From Candidatus Parcubacteria bacterium (GTDB taxonomy: Bacteria > Patescibacteriota > Minisyncoccia > Phycocordibacterales > Zambryskibacteraceae): a stretch of 8,199 bases of DNA. The notes below the pieces were generated by a model, which saw only the letters and a program-made list of their open reading frames with translations, made no database searches and was not told the origin of the DNA. The stretch spans positions 1 to 8,199 of the forward strand of contig JAIFWL010000013.1 in assembly GCA_019661845.1 (NCBI GenBank), given 5' to 3'. Positions 1-5,383 of the stretch are shown here, in pieces (position 1 is the stretch's first letter; every line of letters begins with the position of its first letter). Position numbers and translations under genes: made by a program.

Positions 1-245
1 GGGGTGATGCGAGAAATGATACCCCTCTTCTCAATGTTTGTGGATTAAGAATCGCCATGGGTAATGCCGACGACAAGTTGAAGAGGATTGCTCACTATAT
101 CGCTCCTAGTGTAGAGGACGATGGGGTCGCTCACGTAGTAGAGAAATTCATTTTAAACGAATTTGATGTAGATACTTTAGGAAGAAGTGCCAGCTCTACT
201 CCTAATTTTTTCCATAAGCTCGTCAACTTTTTCCATTACCATTGA
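1..245 (+). CDS. Cof-type HAD-superfamily phosphatase, C-terminal fragment (5' end outside window)
   Basis: The reading frame is open from base 3 to the TGA at 243-245 and gives the last 80 residues of a HAD hydrolase. It opens with the motif IV sequence GDARNDTPLL (codons 3-32), whose aspartates bind Mg2+ in this superfamily. It continues with LRIAMGNADDKLKRIAHYI and then APSVEDDGVAHVVEKFIL, the usual C-terminal end of Cof/SPP-like (IIB cap) phosphatases. The first ATG at 57 falls inside this conserved region, so it is an internal methionine and the gene starts before the window. The substrate, normally a small phosphorylated sugar or metabolite, cannot be told from the tail. After EKFIL there are about 29 further residues that the family does not usually have. 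Most of them lie antisense to the 3' end of the facing GT9 gene, as if an original stop had been lost. This is the only plus-strand gene seen. Confidence 0.88.
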   Translation, partial: GDARNDTPLLNVCGLRIAMGNADDKLKRIAHYIAPSVEDDGVAHVVEKFILNEFDVDTLGRSASSTPNFFHKLVNFFHYH

Positions 246-1325
246 TACGGTAATACTTTCTATTTGTTTCCTTGCCTCCTCATAATCATAGACGCGAGCA
301 TTCATGGTCCAGATTTGAGGTTCACCTTTTGACTGTACGATGAGGTGGAAGTTGTCATCATTAGGAGCCATTTCACTTGGATGTATGGCACCAGCTATAT
401 CTATAGTTGGTACGTCTGAGGCCTCTGCGATAAATATGGGCCCTGTATCGACGCTCACAGTCATATCGAGCCTTGGAATAAGAGCCTTAAGTTCATCAAT
501 TGATGACCAACTACAGTCAACGAGACTCTCCTTGTTCCTTACCTTAGAGGACATTTCTTCTATCTCCTTGCGATTGGTCTCTCCTCCAATGATTAACACC
601 TTGGCTTTATACTTCTCCACCAGATAATCGACAATTTGAGAGAACCTTTCTGGCGGCCATTGCTTGATCTTATTGCCAGCACCAGGCATTACTCCCACCA
701 ACATCGCCTGTTCAGTACCAATCTCAGATAGGAACTGATTAATTTTTATTTCAGCCTCCTTACTCCAATATATATATTTCTTAGTATTTGTTTCAAAGAT
801 GCCAAGAGGTTCAAGAAGTTTCAAGTTTTCCAGAGGCACATAATGACGCATCCTGTGTCCTTTCGCTATGACGAAACGGCGGATAATCTTATACGACCTA
901 GTCTCATAAGGACTCCATCCACCTAGAATAATAGGTGCCGAGATACTCTTAATGCCACTCAGGTATAGGGCTGCCAAAGAGTGGAAGTTTGGCGAAGTTG
1001 TGCAGCCAAAGTCCGGCTTCCTTTCCTTAAAAATTTTAACCATCTCACTTACGTCATCATTCCAGACGATGTATTCATCAACATCGGGATTCCCTTCAAG
1101 AACTTTCTTATTGATTGAGTTACCTACTACAATCACTCTGCACTCTGGATAAACCTTTTTTACCGCTCGAAACATCGGTGTGGTAGAAATCATATCCCCC
1201 AGTTTGGCGCGCTGGATGATGATAATAGATTTAGGTGAAGAAAGTGTCTTGTCTGCCTTACCCTGAATAAGATAGAGGTAGAAACAGCGCACTATAATAT
1301 GAAGATTTTTGAGGATATTAGCCAT
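177..1325 (-). CDS. GT9 family (heptosyltransferase-like) glycosyltransferase
   Basis: This 382-residue protein fits ADP-heptose:LPS heptosyltransferase-like enzymes (GT9, GT-B fold, inverting), which add a sugar to a lipid-linked or core acceptor at the cytoplasmic face of the membrane. The N-terminal Rossmann half carries IIIIQRAKLGDMISTTP (about 34-50), the family's start motif with the GD pair. The C-terminal donor half has PGAGNKIKQWPPERF (about 214-228) and VDTGPIFIAEASDVPTIDIAG (about 292-312), matching the family's DTGP motif. Before the first strand there are about 30 extra residues with a hydrophobic patch (about 9-20) that may help membrane attachment. The ATG at 1323-1325 has no clear Shine-Dalgarno sequence upstream, and the terminator-like hairpin of the preceding gene ends only about 20 nt before it. 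Its 3' end overlaps the convergent HAD gene by 69 nt. A true heptose donor is not proven: GT9 members also use other sugars. Confidence 0.9.
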   Translation of the reverse strand: MANILKNLHIIVRCFYLYLIQGKADKTLSSPKSIIIIQRAKLGDMISTTPMFRAVKKVYPECRVIVVGNSINKKVLEGNPDVDEYIVWNDDVSEMVKIFKERKPDFGCTTSPNFHSLAALYLSGIKSISAPIILGGWSPYETRSYKIIRRFVIAKGHRMRHYVPLENLKLLEPLGIFETNTKKYIYWSKEAEIKINQFLSEIGTEQAMLVGVMPGAGNKIKQWPPERFSQIVDYLVEKYKAKVLIIGGETNRKEIEEMSSKVRNKESLVDCSWSSIDELKALIPRLDMTVSVDTGPIFIAEASDVPTIDIAGAIHPSEMAPNDDNFHLIVQSKGEPQIWTMNARVYDYEEARKQIESITVSMVMEKVDELMEKIRSRAGTSS

Positions 1326-1331
1326 AGAATC

Positions 1332-1339
1332 AACTAATC
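1332..1339. repeat. Left copy of 8-bp direct repeat flanking the radical SAM unit
   Basis: AACTAATC (plus strand) occurs here, in the short leader of the GT9 gene, and again at 2994-3001 beyond the radical SAM promoter. The flanking bases are also alike: TCAACTAATC here against TCAAACTAATC there. It could be a trace of insertion, but an 8-bp match between AT-rich spacers can easily arise by chance. Confidence 0.3.
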
Positions 1340-1346
1340 ATATTTC

Positions 1347-1380
1347 AAAAGGGGCGGAGAGTCTACCAGACTCTCCGCCC
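1347..1380 (-). terminator. Rho-independent terminator of the radical SAM gene
   Basis: A perfect 13-bp inverted repeat, GGGCGGAGAGTCT at 1352-1364 and AGACTCTCCGCCC at 1368-1380, encloses a 3-nt loop. Read on the minus strand it begins 7 nt after the radical SAM stop codon and is followed by CTTTTG, a short T-tract. There is no T-run on the other side, so it points to minus-strand termination. The T-tract is weak, and only 21 nt separate it from the GT9 start codon, so partial read-through into that gene is likely. A role in 3'-end stabilisation is the alternative. Confidence 0.75.
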
Positions 1381-1387
1381 ACGCTAC

Positions 1388-2914
1388 TTACTTCTTTTTC
1401 CCTCCTTCCCATCGTGTTCCGATTTCAATTTCGAGGCGATTCCTCCGATATTCCTCGGAGTTCACGCCGTACTCGGCTTCCAATTGGAGTTCCTCAATAC
1501 GCTCCGGAGGAACCGTGGTGTTCTGCATCACAGCGTTCCTCCAGTTGAAGAGGTCGGGGTCGAAATCCGGTCTCAAGTACCCCTTCTGCAAGGCGAAGTC
1601 GTGTAGACGATTGCCAGGCAGTGGCACCGGAATCTTGAAGGAACAGTACTCCGCCCCAGCTTCTACCAAGCGTTTCCCCAACTCGATTGATGACTGGATT
1701 TCCTCCTCGGTTTCGTCTGGGAAACCAATCATCATGTTGACTGGGCAGGTGATGCCGATCCCCCTCGCGATCCTGACTAGCTCGAGGACATCGAGCTTGT
1801 CGTGGTTCAGTTTGCCCGTAGCGTACCGGTCAAGGATACGCTGCGAGGCTGACTCGACGGGGAAGACGATCTGGGTGAGACCAGCTTGGTAAAGAAGCTC
1901 CAGGAACTCGACGTCGATGACTGGGGGCCCTCCTTTAGAGCCCTTGAGGAAGTGGACGAGGTTTACGCCGTTTACGTCGGCGAGCTTCAACCCCATCTTC
2001 CGTACTTCAATCAGGATCTTCTTCATTCTAGGCTTGTTGGCCAAGAGTGAATCGTCTTCGAGATAGACCTTGCCAACACGTAGGCTCTTCAGCATCTCGA
2101 GCTCTGAGAGAACCCGGGATTCTGACTTGAAGCGCAGCTTGCCTATTCCGCCAGTCTCTTCAGGGAATTGCTTCTCGAAAGAGATGTGGCAGAAGTCGCA
2201 GACGAAGGGACACCCTCGCGACATCATCAAGGCTGCCGATCGCTCTGGATCACGGAGGAAACTTCTTCCTCCGGCCGCCTCGATGCGGTCGTAATGTTCC
2301 CAAGGGAGCTTCCACCAGGTGGGGAAAGGCAGACCATCTAGATCGGTGAGAGTGTCAGTTGGAGCTGGGAAACGGTTTACAATCTTCCCCTCCTTGAGGG
2401 TCATTGTGCCCGAGACAGCGAGGTTTTCCCCTCGGTCCCAAGCGCGTACCAACTCCACAATCACTCTCTCCCCTTCGGTATTACACACTGCATCAGCACC
2501 AGCCGCGAGGAACCTCCCTGCCAAAGCACGGGCGTTAATGCCCCCAGCAATGACGAGGATCTCCGGCGAAACTGCTTTAGCAGCCTGAATTACTTCAAGG
2601 GCCATGCGCGTCTGTGGGGTGAAGTTGCTGTTCACTCCCACTACGTTGTAGCCGCCGTGAGCGATGACGTCGCTCAGGCGCTCAATGCTCATACCGATGC
2701 GGATGAGGCCATTCTCCTGCATGACAAGCTTGTCGAAAGTGTCTTCCAGCTTGTCTTCCAGGGTGCCGACGTTCGCATCAAGGATATCAGTTTCGATACC
2801 CTGAGCTTCTAGTGCACCGGCCAAGTAAAGAAGGCCAAGTGAACCGTCGGGGCGCCGCGCCTCTCTCCGAGCCAACTGAGTAGGTGGGTACACCAAAAGT
2901 ACTTTTGCCTTCAT
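1388..2914 (-). CDS. B12-binding-domain radical SAM enzyme, class B-like
   Basis: This 508-residue protein has the two-domain layout of cobalamin-binding radical SAM enzymes, the group that includes BchE, hopanoid methylases and many C- or P-methyltransferases. The N-terminal half (about 1-160) is a Rossmann-like B12-binding region: VLLVYPP at 5-11, SLGLLYLAGALEAQGIETDI at 25-44, then VIAGGINARAL and GADAVCNTEGE (about 121-149), where relatives read GGPHA and GEGE. The radical SAM core starts with SRGCPFVCDFCHI, giving the CxxxCxxC cluster ligands C235, C239 and C242. EDDSL (286-290) and NMMIGFPDETEEEI (393-406) are further core motifs. The substrate is unknown; methylation of a glycan or lipid is one possibility, given the neighbours. 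The ATG at 2912-2914 is preferred to the TTG just before it because AGGAG lies 6 nt upstream of the ATG. The gene is visibly richer in GC than its neighbours and has its own promoter and terminator. Confidence 0.92.
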   Translation of the reverse strand: MKAKVLLVYPPTQLARREARRPDGSLGLLYLAGALEAQGIETDILDANVGTLEDKLEDTFDKLVMQENGLIRIGMSIERLSDVIAHGGYNVVGVNSNFTPQTRMALEVIQAAKAVSPEILVIAGGINARALAGRFLAAGADAVCNTEGERVIVELVRAWDRGENLAVSGTMTLKEGKIVNRFPAPTDTLTDLDGLPFPTWWKLPWEHYDRIEAAGGRSFLRDPERSAALMMSRGCPFVCDFCHISFEKQFPEETGGIGKLRFKSESRVLSELEMLKSLRVGKVYLEDDSLLANKPRMKKILIEVRKMGLKLADVNGVNLVHFLKGSKGGPPVIDVEFLELLYQAGLTQIVFPVESASQRILDRYATGKLNHDKLDVLELVRIARGIGITCPVNMMIGFPDETEEEIQSSIELGKRLVEAGAEYCSFKIPVPLPGNRLHDFALQKGYLRPDFDPDLFNWRNAVMQNTTVPPERIEELQLEAEYGVNSEEYRRNRLEIEIGTRWEGGKKK

Positions 2915-2920
2915 CAATCT

Positions 2921-2925
2921 CTCCT
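2921..2925 (-). promoter_or_regulatory. Strong ribosome-binding site of the radical SAM gene
   Basis: On the minus strand AGGAG stands 6 nt before the ATG at 2914 and only 3 nt before a TTG at 2917, so it decides for the ATG. It is the only well-placed Shine-Dalgarno site in the window; the coupled genes and GT9 lack one. Confidence 0.8.
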
Positions 2926-2964
2926 CTGAACTGTAACAAACCAGTGGACGTGAGCTTTCTCGCT

Positions 2965-2994
2965 ATATTGTGGCTTTTATTCTTATTCTGTCAA
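2965..2994 (-). promoter_or_regulatory. Sigma70-type promoter candidate for the radical SAM gene
   Basis: On the minus strand a perfect -35 box TTGACA (2989-2994) is followed, after 18 nt, by CAATAT (2965-2970) as a modest -10 box with three of six consensus bases. A better-matching TATAGC lies 3 nt further on but at an unfavourable 21-nt spacing. The spacer is AT-rich. A start near 2958 would give a leader of roughly 45 nt ending in the AGGAG site. The -10 match is weak, so activity may need an activator or the call may be wrong. Confidence 0.55.
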
Positions 2995-3001
2995 ACTAAT
3001 C
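2994..3001. repeat. Right copy of 8-bp direct repeat flanking the radical SAM unit
   Basis: This is the second copy of AACTAATC, overlapping the edge of the promoter -35 box by one base. Together with the copy at 1332-1339 it brackets the terminator, radical SAM gene and promoter. Removing one copy plus the segment between would leave about 37 nt between the upstream methyltransferase and GT9, a normal operon spacing. This is inference from a short match. Confidence 0.3.
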
Positions 3002-3024
3002 TAATGTTGGAATAAATTTAAATC

Positions 3025-3711
3025 TTATTTCTCTAAAAGGTAGTGGAAAGTACTGAAGTAAAGTGGTCTCAAACTCATCCTATAACAAAGCACCAGGAAG
3101 AACCCTAGAGGATAGCCGAACTTTTTAAACAGCTTTATTTCTCTTAAATCTGTTACCTTAAAACCTTTCCTCTGCGCCAGCTTCTTAAATTGGCCGAAGG
3201 TATAATAATGCATTTCACTAATACGCTGATTATCTGGCATTTTCTCATAATCTTTATTTTTCTTTAACAGAGTGAGATACTTTTCTGCCAGACTGCGTGG
3301 CATCCAACCCAGGAAGTAGATATGGAAATGAGTATCGTATAAACCGAAGCGATTATGCACACTCACATATGCTTGGCCTAGAGCCTGCATTACTCTATGC
3401 ATTTCTGACAAAACTTGTTCCGGATCCTTAACATGTTCAATCACTTCAGCAACGTTAAGGAAGTCGAAAGCACTATCACTTAGGGGCATGTTTTCGGCCT
3501 CTCCTTGAATGATATTGATATCCAATCCTTCTTTTAGAGCTTTAGTGCGCGCTCTTTCTACCTTAGATTGATTCAATTCAATCCCCTCAGCTTTAAGGCC
3601 TCGCTTAGCGCATTCGATGAGGAAGCCCCCCTCCCCAGCGCCAACATCCAGCATCCGTTTATTGTAGAGATTCGGGATCAGTGCAGCTAAGTTATTTAGA
3701 TGTTCTTTCAT
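3025..3711 (-). CDS. Class I SAM-dependent methyltransferase (Methyltransf_11-like)
   Basis: This 228-residue protein carries the class I SAM fold near its start. Motif I is MLDVGAGEGGFLI (20-32). GIELNQSKVE (43-52) has the acidic residue at the end of strand 2 that binds the SAM ribose. EAENMPLSDSAFDFLNVAEV (71-90) leads into IEHVKDP, followed by EMHRVM, where relatives read RVLKPGG; here the loop is MQALGQ. The C-terminal third is rich in aromatic and basic residues and has a hydrophobic stretch (about 201-210) that may contact a lipid or membrane. The acceptor is unknown; position in a glycosyltransferase operon suggests O-methylation of a sugar or a related intermediate. Its ATG overlaps the preceding GT4 stop as ATGA and has no Shine-Dalgarno site, so translation probably depends on coupling. 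It is the last gene of the tight run; a 110-nt AT-rich gap without a terminator hairpin follows. Confidence 0.9.
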   Translation of the reverse strand: MKEHLNNLAALIPNLYNKRMLDVGAGEGGFLIECAKRGLKAEGIELNQSKVERARTKALKEGLDINIIQGEAENMPLSDSAFDFLNVAEVIEHVKDPEQVLSEMHRVMQALGQAYVSVHNRFGLYDTHFHIYFLGWMPRSLAEKYLTLLKKNKDYEKMPDNQRISEMHYYTFGQFKKLAQRKGFKVTDLREIKLFKKFGYPLGFFLVLCYRMSLRPLYFSTFHYLLEK

Positions 3712-4736
3712 GAAATAAATTCAATAATCTGCTCTGCCCTTTTATCCCAAGTATATTTATCTGCCTTTATGCGTGCAGCTTCGGCCTTACTCTGTGCTAG
3801 AGATGGATCTTCGAAAACTCTTTTTATCACGTGGGCTAAGCTTTCTGCATCATCTGGAGTAAAGAAGTATGCTTCACTGTCATCAAGAATTTCCCGTGCT
3901 GATGGCACGTCAGAAGTAACTATGGGTTTACCACTAGCCATATATTCAAAGAGCTTCATAGGTGAAGTGTAGAGTTGTGAGATTGGATCTTTACTACTAT
4001 TAGGTAGAACCAGAACATCGGCTGCTTTAAGATATAGAGGAATTTCTTTGTAAGGCTTACCGGATACGATAATGCATTGGATATCTTCTCCCCATGCCTT
4101 AGACGCCTCACGAAGAGTTTCTACTCCCTTCCTCTTATAAAGAGAGCCGGTATACATAACAATTTTCTTGTCTTCGGGTAGACCGAGCTTCTCCCTCGCT
4201 TCCTCTTTCGTAATAGCTAAGTCAAATCGGATGACATCTACGGCATCTGGTGAGACTAGAATCTTATGAGCGCTCGAGTATAGATCTTTAAGTCCTTGGG
4301 AAATTGTAACTAGAGGTACGCCCATCTTAACAACGAGCTTGGCTAAGAAGTTTCGCTGGCCCATGTGTACTTCCCAAACTGTCTTCTTGCCTATAAGTGA
4401 GAGGCAAGCTGCCATAAATTCGTCTCGAGTGTAAAATACCCCATCTTCAAATACAATATGCCAGAAAACTCTTTCGGCGAAAGTAAGTGACTCAATCCAG
4501 AAACCAAGTTTACCGAAACGGACCCAATCCAAGCACCATAGTCTTGTCATAGTGAAGTTCCTCTCCACTTGGTAATAGTCGAATACGTCCTCCTTAATGT
4601 CACTTGATCTTTCTGGGACAACCAGCTCCACTTCTACTCCCTGGTGAGAGAAGGCCTCACACATCTTCATAATCTGAATACCGTGCGCCTTCTCAGTAGG
4701 AATGCGGATATTGGCAATGTAATACAGTTTCTTCAT
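3708..4736 (-). CDS. GT4 family glycosyltransferase (complete)
   Basis: A 342-residue retaining GT-B glycosyltransferase. The N-terminal acceptor domain opens with YYIANIRIPTEKAHGIQIMK (5-24), typical of a GT4 subgroup, followed by the helix and strand reading AFSHQGVEVELVVP. WEVHMG (121-126) ends the next part of that domain. The C-terminal donor domain has SPDAVD (162-167, usually PDGVD), YTGSLYKRKGV (195-205) for the nucleotide-sugar phosphate loop, and SPMKLFEYMASGKPIV (258-273) with the conserved E264 of the EX7E motif; the first Glu position is Y256. The ending KYTWDKRAEQII is also typical. It should transfer a sugar from a nucleotide donor to a lipid-linked or glycan acceptor in the cytoplasm; donor and linkage are unknown. 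It overlaps both neighbours by 4 nt (ATGA) and lacks an obvious Shine-Dalgarno site. No membrane segment is needed to explain it. Confidence 0.92.
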   Translation of the reverse strand: MKKLYYIANIRIPTEKAHGIQIMKMCEAFSHQGVEVELVVPERSSDIKEDVFDYYQVERNFTMTRLWCLDWVRFGKLGFWIESLTFAERVFWHIVFEDGVFYTRDEFMAACLSLIGKKTVWEVHMGQRNFLAKLVVKMGVPLVTISQGLKDLYSSAHKILVSPDAVDVIRFDLAITKEEAREKLGLPEDKKIVMYTGSLYKRKGVETLREASKAWGEDIQCIIVSGKPYKEIPLYLKAADVLVLPNSSKDPISQLYTSPMKLFEYMASGKPIVTSDVPSAREILDDSEAYFFTPDDAESLAHVIKRVFEDPSLAQSKAEAARIKADKYTWDKRAEQIIEFIS

Positions 4737-5383
4737 TTTACTAGAAATATGTTGAAGCCACTTACTTGGTTACTTTGATTCTTACCCAATAGTGAATCCA
4801 ATTTTACAGCTATCCATCTTAGGAAATGAATGTTCCCTAAAGGGCTGATCTTGACCCAAGTTTCGATAGCTCCGTGTAGTGGATGACTCTCAACAGAAGA
4901 GAAATTTTTGAAAAGCATAGAAATAGTATCTTTCGTAAATCTCCAATAGTCACCGTAATAACCTTTTTCAGCATGATAATAATAAAGGAAGGGTACGTAA
5001 ACAAAGCAGTATCCCCCCGGCTTCAAAACTCGATACATTTCTTCGCACGCTTTAATTGGATTCTCAACATGTTCAAGTACCGCAATGCAGATAATGGCTT
5101 CTTGGGAGTTATCTTCAAACGGAAGATCATGGATATCACCAACTATATCTGGATTGTAGGTATTAACAGGATCTAAAATCTTATAATCTATTTTTTCTAG
5201 CAATGGTACGAGCCATTGCTGGGTAGTGTCATGCCTATTCCCCTTATCTGGCAAGGCTCTAAGTCCTCCACCAATATCTATGACAGATTTTTTATCCTTC
5301 AATATTCTGTTGATACTGATGGTGAAGAAATCTTTTTTTACATTTATAGAGGTATTAGTCATTAATTTATTATTATTTTTCAT
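4733..5383 (-). CDS. Class I SAM-dependent methyltransferase (polysaccharide-locus type)
   Basis: A 216-residue methyltransferase domain protein. The glycine-rich SAM motif is VIDIGGG (34-40). DIVGDIHDLPFEDNSQEAII (79-98) and AVLEHVENP (101-109) are motifs II-III, and EMYRVLKPGGYCFVYVPF (115-132) is the post-motif strand. The segment YHAEKGYYGDYWRFTKD (136-152) is characteristic of a family found beside glycosyltransferases in surface-polysaccharide loci. It should methylate a small or glycan substrate in the cytosol; the acceptor is unknown. The first 20 residues, rich in Asn and Lys, are poorly conserved, and Met8 is an alternative start. The chosen ATG gives the ATGA overlap with the upstream asparagine synthetase gene. 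An AAGGAG stands 14 nt before the ATG, which is too far to be a good ribosome-binding site. The 3' end overlaps the next GT4 gene in the same way. Confidence 0.9.
   Translation of the reverse strand: MKNNNKLMTNTSINVKKDFFTISINRILKDKKSVIDIGGGLRALPDKGNRHDTTQQWLVPLLEKIDYKILDPVNTYNPDIVGDIHDLPFEDNSQEAIICIAVLEHVENPIKACEEMYRVLKPGGYCFVYVPFLYYYHAEKGYYGDYWRFTKDTISMLFKNFSSVESHPLHGAIETWVKISPLGNIHFLRWIAVKLDSLLGKNQSNQVSGFNIFLVK

Noticed and set aside
2253..2273. Inverted repeat CGGAGGAA-acttc-TTCCTCCG, possible hairpin.
   Set aside because: It is an 8-bp stem within the coding region of the radical SAM gene with no T-tract on either side; it is probably a chance result of Glu/Arg/Ser codons.
2912..2917. 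TTG at 2915-2917 as the start of the radical SAM gene, giving one extra Met.
   Set aside because: The AGGAG site is only 3 nt from the TTG but 6 nt from the following ATG, so the ATG is the better start.
3011..3024. AT-rich near-palindrome AAATTTAAAT after the second methyltransferase stop, considered as a terminator.
   Set aside because: It has no GC stem and no clear loop with a T-tract; AT-rich spacers often look self-complementary.
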